From: Arenicella sp.
GTDB lineage: Bacteria; Pseudomonadota; Gammaproteobacteria; Arenicellales; Arenicellaceae
Direction: 5' to 3'
NCBI GenBank assembly: GCA_016763815.1
Contig: JAESTB010000582.1
Coordinates: 1 to 8,544, forward strand
Length of the DNA stretch: 8,544 nt
The position numbers and the translations under genes were made by a program. The notes under the pieces were generated by a model. That model searched no databases, was not told where the DNA came from, and worked only from the letters and a program-made list of their open reading frames with translations. Below are positions 1 to 7,334 of the stretch, in pieces; within the stretch, counting starts at the first letter, position 1; every line of letters starts with the position of its first letter.

Positions 1-3000
1 AGCATGACCAAAATCCACGTCTAGATCATGCACATCACCAACGAATGCGGTTGGATCATTTGCCTCAATTCCAATCACCAGTTTGTATAAGCCATAGGGA
101 TCGATAGCGTTAATAGGATTACTATCAACATAAGCATATGTATTGATGCCTGCATAGATACCAAGCGGGTCACTCGTTAAGTAACGGCCAATTTCCGGAT
201 CATAATCACGTAGATAGTTGTAATGAGAACCACTCTCACTATCAAAGTATTGTCCAGCAAGCCTTAAATTGAGATCTGTTGCTGCAATACTAATTTCCGC
301 TGAACCAAACGGCGAATAATCAGCTTGCCAGATAACCGCTTGATCGTCATCCGTAAGCTGTTGGGGAGTCCCGAGGTGGTCGGTGTGTATATACTGTGGT
401 TCCGCCCCAAAAAATTTAACAACCGGTTGACCCTGATGATACAAATACTGTGTTGTTACATCACCATCACCGTTAGCCTCAGCCACTAAAGTGCCGCCAC
501 TGTATAGATAGTAGGTAACAATTGGTTTTTTGGAGCCCGAGTAAGAAATTTTCTTGATTCTTTCTCCGAAGCCATTGTATTGATACTCAGCGGCTAATTG
601 GCCGTCGATGAACAACTTAGTTGGTCGCTGTTCTGAATTGTATTCGTAACGTTTCGCCCCCAAATTGGAAGCGACCGACAACGTGCTTCCTTCTTGATTA
701 AATCGATAGTTAGCGTCGCCAGCCTGTTTAAGCTGATTCCCAGAAGATTCTTCTGCATAGGAGTATTGTGTTGTGGTCTCTGCCCCACTCCCGCGCTTAA
801 CGATCTGCGTACGATTGCCAACCTCATCGTATTGATACTGATAATTTAGTTCTTCTGTTTGAACTCTAGATAAGCGTCCATATTCGTCGTACTTATATTT
901 CCGAGTCTTGCCGTTTCGAGTGACCTCGGAGACTCTACCGGCCGTATCGTAATCGTAATCAAGTTCCAGAATATTTGATGTCCTAATTTTTGATAAACGG
1001 CCATCTGTATCATAATACCGACTTGTTTGAAGACCGTTCCCAAAGGTCATCGAGGTCTGGCCATCCCAACGATTGCTGTCCAAGTCCTGCAACAGCATTT
1101 GATCGCTAAAACCCAAGAAGGTTCTTTTAGATACCGATCGTAAATCGCCCTTATTGGGGCCATCTGGGTAATAGTGGTAATCGAGAATTTGCCCATCGGG
1201 CATATTTTTTTGAATTAGCCTGCCAAAGTCATTATATGAAAATCGAGTTTCAAATTTATTTGAGTCGACGGTCAGCGTGTGACTTACCAGCCGTCCATTC
1301 GGTAAGTATGCGAAAGAATCCGTGCTGAAATCGTTTTCAACTTTGGATAATTTACCCGTGACGCTATCGTATTCAAAACGAATAGCTGAGTCATCGGCCT
1401 TTCTCTCTACGATTCGGTTACCGGCATCGTACTTTTGGGTAATAACGTTGCCACCAGACGATTTAAACGCGACAACATTTCCAGCCTCATCATGCTCATA
1501 TTGAGATAATCCAGTATCAGGGTTTTCCAGCTTCACCAGACGGCCAAAATCATCTCTATGCTCAAGCGAGGCGTTACCACGAGCATCAGTAACGCCAGTA
1601 ACACGGCCTCGTCGATCATAGTTGACAGCCGTCATAGCGCCACTAGGCTGAGTAAACTTGACGATACGAGAGACCAATGATGTCTCAACATTTAAGACAT
1701 GGCCATTACCATTTTCTATTTGCGTTAAATAGCCGGAAGAATCGTATGAGAATTTTTTCTTGTCGTTTGCGGTTTCAACTTGAGAGAGTCGGTCGCTCGC
1801 ATCATACAAATAAGAGATCGTATCAATAACGTTATTGTTCGAATCAAGCATTTGGCGAAATGCCATTCGATTTTCATCATCAAAGCCGACTTTTACTGAA
1901 GGACCATTTTCGCGACTGACGCGGTCAACACGTCCCGAGTTATCATAACTATACTCAATAGACTTACCATCAAAGTCCTTGATCGCAATAATATTACCGA
2001 CTTCGTCGTATTCGTATTGAACCGACAAACTGCCCTTGGATATTTTTATCGGTTTACCTAAACGACCATATTGAATCTTAGTAATAGTTTGGGATCCGGC
2101 CTGAGTCTGCGTTGGACGCCCAAGTTCGTCGTACTCTAAAACACGTTGTAAAATACCATTTGGAAGCTTGACCGACGCTAAACGGTTATTGTTGTCATAA
2201 GATATCAATACGATATCGTCAACGTCATTGCGCGGTCCGTCGATCTTGGTTACATTGCCTCTCGAGTCATAGTCAACTGTGCTTGTTCGAGATACTTCGA
2301 CATAACGGTCCTTATTAACGCTGGTATCAAAAATTGTGGTCGCAGGACTAAAACCCTTCTCGGTCACTGAGCGCATCATACCGTTTGAATCGTATTCAAT
2401 TTCGGTGACACGAAACTTATCCGGAGCGACACTAGGTCGTCGGATTTTGATGGGCTTGTTACCTGTGTCAGGATACTCATAGCCGATTACAAATTGCTTT
2501 AGTTGCTCCGGCTCGCTTTGGTAGTGCGCGAGTAATCTTCCTCGTGAGTCGTAGTCAAATTCAGTTATAACTCCGTTCTTACGAGTTACCTTAGTAATCT
2601 GCACTGCGTCATTATATTCATAAGACAGATCTCCATCTTCGCAAACGCTACACCCTGGACCACGAACCTCGGCAATCATCATCTGACCAGAAACTTCAGT
2701 GAGTGTATAAACCGTCTGGATACCGCTGCTGTCGGTTAATATGCGCTGCTGGTTTTCATCATCGTACTCAACACTGACTTTCTCGGTATTAATGTCCTTA
2801 GTGGAAGAAATCGCACGCCCCTGTTCGTCATAACCGTAACTTTGCACACGAATCCCACGTTCGTCGGTAATACCAGTGAGGTTCCAAATGTGTGAAGCGT
2901 CTTGATAGTGATACAAACGAATACGACGATCGTGCCGCACCACATTTACTAGGCGCTCTTCTTTGTCAAACTTAAACGCGGTGGTCTGTCCTTTTGGGTC

Positions 3001-3876
3001 GGTAAATGCGGCTAGTCGGTTGTCGACATAATGTAGCTGCAACCGGCGACCTTGCGGATCAACTACAGAAATTAACTGAGCACTATTGCCGCCATACCGA
3101 AGTTTGAGAACCTGACCATACTCTTCAACCTGCGTCATCAAGCCTCGAATATCAAATGATACAATACGTCCAGAACGCCACCGCCACTGATAGCCAAAGT
3201 CGGTCGTGGTTATATAACCATCACCAAAGTTTCGTGTCCGATATTGAGCTCCGACCTTGCGCTCACCAGTCCGTTCAAAGCGTAGAATTCGGCCATCTGC
3301 TTGCTGAATTCTCATGATGTCCATTTCGCCAGGCTGAAAGCCCTTATTGACAGACAAAATGGTCGAGTAGGAATGTCGCCACCCTCGCCCTAAACCAATG
3401 CTCTTTGAATAGGCGCTGTTATAGTGCCTTACAAACTGAAGCCCAAGCACACCAGATAAGGGGGCGAGATCAATCTGGCGTTTATATTTATTGCCGGAGA
3501 TCAGATTAATAGGATTACCCGTTGATCCATTTGGAGCATTAGAACTTCCGTCAGCAACACCGTCGGTGCTGCAGGAGTTATTATCGCCACAATCGGCACC
3601 CTCACACCCATCGTCACCGCCACCATCGTCATCGCCGATACAGCTTTGTATGCTTGAATCACAATCGCCAGGATCGCAAGTACCTAATAATTCACACAAA
3701 GGATCATCATCGCCACCACCCGAATTGTCACACTCAGGTGAACACACGATGCCACAATCTACCGTGTTAATAGGGAATGGGTTGAACTGGGCTTGTGCCG
3801 TCGATGACATGGCAAGGAAGACTAATGCCGTGATTAAACCACCTAAACGAAAAAAATTAGTGTATACCAATTCCAT
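1..3876 (-). CDS. Sec-exported RHS/YD-repeat protein, C-terminus cut off by the window edge
   Basis: The frame runs from the ATG at 3876 to base 1 without a stop (1292 codons), so the C-terminus is missing. Residues 1-29 look like a signal peptide: R10, a hydrophobic stretch 11-23 and an AQA cleavage site ending at A29. Residues 41-102 are Asp/Gly-rich with ten cysteines. A DUF6531-like entry domain starts near NPINLISGNKY (121-131) and is followed by HYNS and GRGW motifs. About 30 YD repeats (for example FDYDSRGRL, YKYDEYGRL) span about 291-1109, with a CxxC at C409/C412. The RHS-associated core occupies about 1162-1263 (HTDHLGTP; DPLG at 1236; DPYGL at 1259-1263). RHS proteins of this design build a hollow shell around a C-terminal, often toxic, tip. 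I see no PAAR or VgrG-like part, so it is not an obvious type VI effector. It starts 31 nt after tadC, with its own good ribosome binding site. Export by Sec is likely; toxin, adhesin or Tad cargo are all possible. Confidence 0.93.
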   Translation of the reverse strand, partial: MELVYTNFFRLGGLITALVFLAMSSTAQAQFNPFPINTVDCGIVCSPECDNSGGGDDDPLCELLGTCDPGDCDSSIQSCIGDDDGGGDDGCEGADCGDNNSCSTDGVADGSSNAPNGSTGNPINLISGNKYKRQIDLAPLSGVLGLQFVRHYNSAYSKSIGLGRGWRHSYSTILSVNKGFQPGEMDIMRIQQADGRILRFERTGERKVGAQYRTRNFGDGYITTTDFGYQWRWRSGRIVSFDIRGLMTQVEEYGQVLKLRYGGNSAQLISVVDPQGRRLQLHYVDNRLAAFTDPKGQTTAFKFDKEERLVNVVRHDRRIRLYHYQDASHIWNLTGITDERGIRVQSYGYDEQGRAISSTKDINTEKVSVEYDDENQQRILTDSSGIQTVYTLTEVSGQMMIAEVRGPGCSVCEDGDLSYEYNDAVQITKVTRKNGVITEFDYDSRGRLLAHYQSEPEQLKQFVIGYEYPDTGNKPIKIRRPSVAPDKFRVTEIEYDSNGMMRSVTEKGFSPATTIFDTSVNKDRYVEVSRTSTVDYDSRGNVTKIDGPRNDVDDIVLISYDNNNRLASVKLPNGILQRVLEYDELGRPTQTQAGSQTITKIQYGRLGKPIKISKGSLSVQYEYDEVGNIIAIKDFDGKSIEYSYDNSGRVDRVSRENGPSVKVGFDDENRMAFRQMLDSNNNVIDTISYLYDASDRLSQVETANDKKKFSYDSSGYLTQIENGNGHVLNVETSLVSRIVKFTQPSGAMTAVNYDRRGRVTGVTDARGNASLEHRDDFGRLVKLENPDTGLSQYEHDEAGNVVAFKSSGGNVITQKYDAGNRIVERKADDSAIRFEYDSVTGKLSKVENDFSTDSFAYLPNGRLVSHTLTVDSNKFETRFSYNDFGRLIQKNMPDGQILDYHYYPDGPNKGDLRSVSKRTFLGFSDQMLLQDLDSNRWDGQTSMTFGNGLQTSRYYDTDGRLSKIRTSNILELDYDYDTAGRVSEVTRNGKTRKYKYDEYGRLSRVQTEELNYQYQYDEVGNRTQIVKRGSGAETTTQYSYAEESSGNQLKQAGDANYRFNQEGSTLSVASNLGAKRYEYNSEQRPTKLFIDGQLAAEYQYNGFGERIKKISYSGSKKPIVTYYLYSGGTLVAEANGDGDVTTQYLYHQGQPVVKFFGAEPQYIHTDHLGTPQQLTDDDQAVIWQADYSPFGSAEISIAATDLNLRLAGQYFDSESGSHYNYLRDYDPEIGRYLTSDPLGIYAGINTYAYVDSNPINAIDPYGLYKLVIGIEANDPTAFVGDVHDLDVDFGHA
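88..171 (-). other. RHS core DPxG pair, probable autocleavage boundary before the variable tip
   Basis: DPLG (residues 1236-1239) and DPYG (1259-1262) are separated by 19 residues, close to the DPxG-x18-DPxG aspartic-protease motif known from RHS and TcC proteins. In studied members, cleavage just after this boundary frees the C-terminal domain inside the shell. Both aspartates are present. L1263 follows the second box, as is usual. Only 29 residues of the tip remain before the window edge. Confidence 0.8.
550..3006 (-). repeat. Coding region for about 30 YD (RHS) repeats
   Basis: Residues about 291-1109 of the RHS protein repeat the pattern aromatic-x-Y-D-x-x-G-R-L/V-x-x-V every 20-40 residues. 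Examples are FDYDSRGRLLAH, LEYDELGRPTQT, YSYDNSGRVDRV, YKYDEYGRLSRV and YQYDEVGNRTQI. I counted about 30 by eye. The repeats are diverged at the DNA level, so this is protein architecture and not a recent tandem duplication. In RHS/TcC structures these repeats wind into a beta-sheet shell. Confidence 0.9.
3571..3756 (-). other. Encoded Asp/Gly-rich segment with ten cysteines in the RHS protein
   Basis: Residues 41-102 of the RHS protein contain cysteines at 41, 45, 49, 61, 67, 72, 79, 91, 96 and 102, set among runs such as GGGDDDP and DDDGGGDDG. The segment directly follows the predicted signal peptide and precedes the DUF6531-like domain. It is probably a disulfide-linked and perhaps calcium-binding exported linker. 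I do not recognise it as a named domain. Confidence 0.75.
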
Positions 3877-3878
3877 TT

Positions 3879-3884
3879 ACCTCT
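3879..3884 (-). promoter_or_regulatory. Ribosome binding site of the RHS gene
   Basis: AGAGGT lies 2 nt upstream of the ATG at 3876 (with GAAAGAGG just before it), in the 31-nt gap after tadC. It is the strongest Shine-Dalgarno-like sequence in the gap and decides the start. The two other ATGs in the gap open frames that stop within a few codons. No hairpin terminator is visible between tadC and the RHS gene, which favours read-through from the tad genes. Confidence 0.7.
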
Positions 3885-3907
3885 TTCATGTCAACATACG
3901 AATACCC

Positions 3908-4807
3908 TTAGGTGCCCAGTAAAAAATTTAATGCGCCACCGTCTCGTGCTTTTATGTAAATCACGAAAATAATCACGACGAAGGTCATCGGAAATAACAA
4001 ACCAACTAGAGGCAACAGCATTTTCACAGGCGCTTTACCGGCAAGTTCCTCGGCTTTTAAAAACCGTTCCTTGCGTCTCTGAGTCGCCTGTTTAAATAAC
4101 AAATCGCCAAGTTCGCCACCCACTTCTTCGGCTTGGTTGATCGCCGCAACGAAGTTACTAACCTCGGGCACTGCCACACGTTTTGCCATTAAGTCCAAAC
4201 TATTTCGGCGGCTCAAGCCAGTTCGTATATCGCGAACCAAGTGCTGGAGCTCTTTGCGGAGTGGGCCGTCGGGCAGTTTGTTAGTTGCATGCTCAAGGGC
4301 GCTGGTAAAGTTCAAACCAGCACGCATTGAAAGCACTAGCAATTCAAGAAAGAATGGAAAATGTTTAGATATTTTCTTTTGCCGCTCTTTGACTGCATCA
4401 TTAAGCCAAATATCTGGATAGAAAAATCCGAGTGGAATGGCAAATAACGACATCACGATGTAGTTGAAATCTTCGATCGAAAAACCGTAGACCAAGATGA
4501 AAACGAAGCTAGACCCAAAAGCTAATCCAACCCAACGCGAGGCTGAAAACTCTTCTGGTTTTATGGCATAGGAATACCCAGCTGATTTCAACTTATCGGT
4601 AAGCATTTGATGCGCCATCGAGTTTGAAGACATGGGTTTAACTAATTTAAACATGTTGATCAGCGGAAGAAAAAGAGTGAACCACGACGGTGGTCGATCG
4701 CGCCAAAACTCAGAACCCTTGTCATCCCGTTGATTCCAACTGGAAATAAAGAAAACCACAACGTTCACTATGGTTACTAAAACTAAAAATATTATTAGAG
4801 AAAACAT
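3908..4807 (-). CDS. tadC: TadC, inner-membrane platform protein of a Tad pilus/secretion system
   Basis: This 299-residue protein has the TadC plan. There is an N-terminal membrane segment (about 3-22), a hydrophobic pair around 92-108 and 113-130, a cytoplasmic T2SSF (GspF-like) domain from about 150, and a last membrane segment near 263-285. Signature stretches are FFLELLVLSMRAGLNF (152-167) and AINQAEEVGGELGDLL (222-237), both typical of the T2SSF helical bundle. With TadB it should form the platform that couples the CpaF ATPase to pilin or pseudopilin movement across the inner membrane. It starts 6 nt after the tadB stop. Only a weak AGGCGG overlaps that stop, so translation is probably coupled to tadB. 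It is the second F-family gene in the block, in the usual Tad order B then C. The assignment to TadC rather than TadB rests on order and on sequence character. Confidence 0.94.
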   Translation of the reverse strand: MFSLIIFLVLVTIVNVVVFFISSWNQRDDKGSEFWRDRPPSWFTLFLPLINMFKLVKPMSSNSMAHQMLTDKLKSAGYSYAIKPEEFSASRWVGLAFGSSFVFILVYGFSIEDFNYIVMSLFAIPLGFFYPDIWLNDAVKERQKKISKHFPFFLELLVLSMRAGLNFTSALEHATNKLPDGPLRKELQHLVRDIRTGLSRRNSLDLMAKRVAVPEVSNFVAAINQAEEVGGELGDLLFKQATQRRKERFLKAEELAGKAPVKMLLPLVGLLFPMTFVVIIFVIYIKARDGGALNFLLGT

Positions 4808-4813
4808 CGCCGC

Positions 4814-5662
4814 CTACACATCAATATCAATGATTTTTCGAATCATAAAGAAGGCCAGAAGCCCCATCACGGCTAACACAGCACACACGACGTAACCCCA
4901 AAACTCATTGGTTAACGCCGCCATCGCGTCCGGTTCGGCCTTATACATGGCGTATACAACGAATAGTGGCATCCCTCCCACAACCCAACCTTGAGCCTTT
5001 CCCATTGAAGTGAGCGCTCTAATCTTGCCTTCAATTTGCAGTCTTTCGCGAATAGTATCGGCCAAAGTCTCCATTGTGTAAGCAAGGATGCCACCAACGG
5101 AGCGCGAAATCGCAACCGCTGAAGTAAACAACTCAACCTCAATTGAGTCAACTCGAACGTACATTCTAGTCAACGCATCTTCGATCGGCAGCCCCATCTT
5201 GACGTCTGACAACACAATTGCAAACTCTTGCGAAATCGGTGGAGGCTGTTGCTCAACGACCAGTTCCATGGCCCTAGCTAGATTCGCACCAGCGCGTAAC
5301 GACATCGACAATGTGCTAAGGCAATCGGGCAATTGATAGACAAATTTTTCATCACGCTTTTTCTTTAAATGCGTAAGCACAAACTGCGGTAAAAAGGCAC
5401 TGATAAATACGGCAATGCCGGCTACAACTAATCCATAAGCTGCGAAGAAAAGGATACCTATAAGCAATGAAAACAACAGCGTCGCAAAAAACAGTTTCTT
5501 AGGGTCGACAAAAAGTAAGTTGTCAGATAAGCCCTGTTTTATTTGATCTAAAGCCCGGTCTTCATACTCATCATAACCTCGTTTTACAGTATCGCGCATC
5601 GAGAAGATGAACAAGCATACGGCTATCATGCCCAACACCATGATTATCACAATGTGCATCAT
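4814..5662 (-). CDS. tadB: TadB, inner-membrane platform protein of a Tad pilus/secretion system
   Basis: This 282-residue protein has an N-terminal membrane helix (about 3-21), a hydrophobic pair (about 57-75 and 78-95), a T2SSF domain (about 108-240) and a C-terminal helix near 255-275. The T2SSF domain is recognisable from LPDCLSTLSMSLRAGANL (111-128), DVKMGLPIEDAL (153-164) and SAVAISRSVGG (181-191), which match the TadB family closely. It is somewhat shorter than many TadB proteins. Known role: partner of TadC and of the CpaF/TadA ATPase in the inner-membrane platform. Its start overlaps the cpaF stop by 4 nt in the ATGA arrangement, so the two are translationally coupled. The ATG at 5662 is preferred over the second ATG at 5659 because a GGAGAG sequence lies 8 nt upstream. 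Confidence 0.95.
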   Translation of the reverse strand: MMHIVIIMVLGMIAVCLFIFSMRDTVKRGYDEYEDRALDQIKQGLSDNLLFVDPKKLFFATLLFSLLIGILFFAAYGLVVAGIAVFISAFLPQFVLTHLKKKRDEKFVYQLPDCLSTLSMSLRAGANLARAMELVVEQQPPPISQEFAIVLSDVKMGLPIEDALTRMYVRVDSIEVELFTSAVAISRSVGGILAYTMETLADTIRERLQIEGKIRALTSMGKAQGWVVGGMPLFVVYAMYKAEPDAMAALTNEFWGYVVCAVLAVMGLLAFFMIRKIIDIDV

Positions 5663-7332
5663 AGAGTGCTCTCTCCGCCATTATTAACGAACACGCTACG
5701 ATCCATGACGACGCCACCATTCTCAAGATCGCTATAAAATTTTGGAATTTCGCCTGTGGACTGATAATGTCCCAAGATAGTGCCATTTTCATCCAAACCA
5801 GTTTGAACAAACTCGAACAGTTTTTGCATCAGAATAACGTCGCCCTCCATACCGTCAATCGCATAAATACTGGTAATGCGCCTAGAACCGTCGGAAAACC
5901 GTGTTTGCTGTAAAACGATATCCACTGCAGACGCAATTTGCTCGCGAATGGCTCGCACGGGCAAGTCTACTCCGGACATCAACACCATAACTTCAAGTCG
6001 AGACAAAAGGTCGCGAGGCGAATTCGCATGACCTGTTGTTAATGAACCGTCGTGACCAGTATTCATCGCCTGTAGCATATCCAGAGCTTCACCACCACGA
6101 CACTCACCAACGACGATTCTATCCGGGCGCATCCTCAAGGAGTTTTTGACTAAATCGCGTATCAGTACTTCACCTTTACCTTCGATATTTTTTGGTCGGC
6201 TTTCAAGAGATATTACGTGGTCTTGATTCAACTGAAGCTCTGCTGCATCCTCAATCGTGACGATGCGTTCAGTCGATGGGATGAAATTAGATATAACGTT
6301 AAGAGTGGTCGTTTTACCGCTACCTGTTCCACCGGACACCAGCATATTACGCCGGTGATGAACGGCCATTTCTAAAAATTTACCCATATTGGGGCTTAAT
6401 GTATCGCGTGCTAATAGGTCGTCCATACCAAAGCGGTGCTTAGAAAATTTACGAATCGTTAGAGTCGCTCCATTTAGAGCCAGCGGCGCGATGATGGCGT
6501 TCACTCGAGAACCATCCTTTAGTCTGGCATCGACCATCGGCGAACCCTCGTCAATTCGTCGACCTAGCGGCGTCACTATTCGTTCAATAATACTCATTAA
6601 GGACGACGCCGAATTGAACTGCTTCGAAATCTTTTGCAGCTTACCATCACGCTCCACATAGATATTCTGGTAACCGTTGACCATGATTTCGGTGATAGAT
6701 TCATCGGCGAGTAACGGTTCAAGAGGACCGAGGCCGACCGCCTCCGCGACCGTAGATTCGATTAGCTCGGATTTTTTAATCCCTTTGGGCAGCGCTACAA
6801 TTTCAGAGTCCAAGACTTGCTCTGCGGCTTTACTGGCTTCGATCCGAAGGTCGGTGTCCGACATTTTATGTAAAATAGAGCGCTTATGCAGGTCCAGAAA
6901 ATCAAGCGTCTTTTGATGCACTTCTTTAATAAACTCTTGATGCTCCAGTAATGAGCTATAGGCATAATCGTCAGCGGCTGCAGACACTGGAGCGATCTGC
7001 TCTGCGTGTTTCAGTTCAGAGGCAAGACTCGGCACTTCCTCTGTCAATATTATCACCGCTGTACCTAACACGATCGAATCGCTGACCGCTAATTTAGTTC
7101 GGGGTTCAACTAAACGCTCACCATTGATCCAAGTACCATTAGTGCTATTCTGATCAGAAATGAACACTTCGCCGTTCTGTGACTCGATCTCTGCATGTGT
7201 GCGAGAAACACTGTCATTGCTGACAATCAAGTCCGATTCAGACCCTTTACCACATATATATCGCCGCCCGTCCACCAATGAGATCGACGAACTAGGTCCA
7301 CTGTTTCCAGAGATAGAGAGCTTATACATCAT
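5659..7332 (-). CDS. cpaF: CpaF/TadA-type secretion ATPase with an N-terminal FHA domain
   Basis: This 557-residue protein is a hexameric motor ATPase of the type II/IV secretion superfamily, CpaF branch. Residues 1-97 form an FHA domain: GKGSESDL (28-35), SRTHAEI (43-49) and NSTNGTWING (62-71). FHA domains bind phosphothreonine peptides. A linker follows (about 98-130), then the CpaF N-terminal domain (about 131-300, including GLGPLEPLL and DEGSPMVDARL). The ATPase core has Walker A GGTGSGKT (334-341), an Asp box IEDAAELQ (360-367), a Walker B region RIVVGE (405-410) and a His box with H427 and H435. All catalytic motifs look intact. It begins 2 nt after the secretin stop and overlaps tadB by 4 nt. 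Two ATGs are in tandem (7332, 7329) and the choice does not affect the domains. Classic CpaF/TadA lacks FHA, so phospho-dependent control or positioning is inferred. The usual GR of the FHA fold is GK here. Confidence 0.96.
   Translation of the reverse strand: MMYKLSISGNSGPSSSISLVDGRRYICGKGSESDLIVSNDSVSRTHAEIESQNGEVFISDQNSTNGTWINGERLVEPRTKLAVSDSIVLGTAVIILTEEVPSLASELKHAEQIAPVSAAADDYAYSSLLEHQEFIKEVHQKTLDFLDLHKRSILHKMSDTDLRIEASKAAEQVLDSEIVALPKGIKKSELIESTVAEAVGLGPLEPLLADESITEIMVNGYQNIYVERDGKLQKISKQFNSASSLMSIIERIVTPLGRRIDEGSPMVDARLKDGSRVNAIIAPLALNGATLTIRKFSKHRFGMDDLLARDTLSPNMGKFLEMAVHHRRNMLVSGGTGSGKTTTLNVISNFIPSTERIVTIEDAAELQLNQDHVISLESRPKNIEGKGEVLIRDLVKNSLRMRPDRIVVGECRGGEALDMLQAMNTGHDGSLTTGHANSPRDLLSRLEVMVLMSGVDLPVRAIREQIASAVDIVLQQTRFSDGSRRITSIYAIDGMEGDVILMQKLFEFVQTGLDENGTILGHYQSTGEIPKFYSDLENGGVVMDRSVFVNNGGESTL
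5671..5676 (-). promoter_or_regulatory. Ribosome binding site of tadB inside the 3' end of cpaF
   Basis: GGAGAG is positioned 8 nt upstream of the tadB ATG at 5662 and lies within the last codons of cpaF. It supports the 5662 start over the tandem ATG at 5659, and fits coupled translation across the ATGA overlap. Confidence 0.7.
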
Positions 7333-7334
7333 CG

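Noticed and set aside
594..1043. Short minus-strand open frames at 594-827 and 846-1043
   Set aside because: They lie in other frames inside the YD-repeat region of the RHS gene, which is continuous there, and show no domain character.
550..3006. Direct DNA repeats or recent tandem duplication within the YD-repeat region
   Set aside because: The repeats are recognisable only at protein level. I saw no long identical DNA blocks by eye.
1..3876. Type VI secretion Rhs effector
   Set aside because: There is no PAAR domain, the N-terminus is a Sec signal peptide, and no vgrG, eagR or other type VI gene is in the window.
3861..3894. TTGACA followed by TATACA just before and inside the RHS start (minus strand)
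   Set aside because: The spacing is 22 nt, well beyond the usual 16-18, and transcription would begin inside the coding region. It is probably chance.
3491..3922. Plus-strand open frame of 143 codons, Ser/Pro-rich
   Set aside because: It is antisense to the start of the RHS gene. Its Ser/Pro runs are the complement of the Asp/Gly-rich segment. It has no recognisable domain and overlaps two well-supported genes.
3908..7332. Type II secretion or type IVa pilus genes (GspE/PilB and GspF/PilC)
   Set aside because: The ATPase has the CpaF signature, without the zinc-binding tetracysteine common in GspE/PilB. There are two separate F-family proteins, as in Tad, not one fused GspF. The secretin has the CpaC N-domain.
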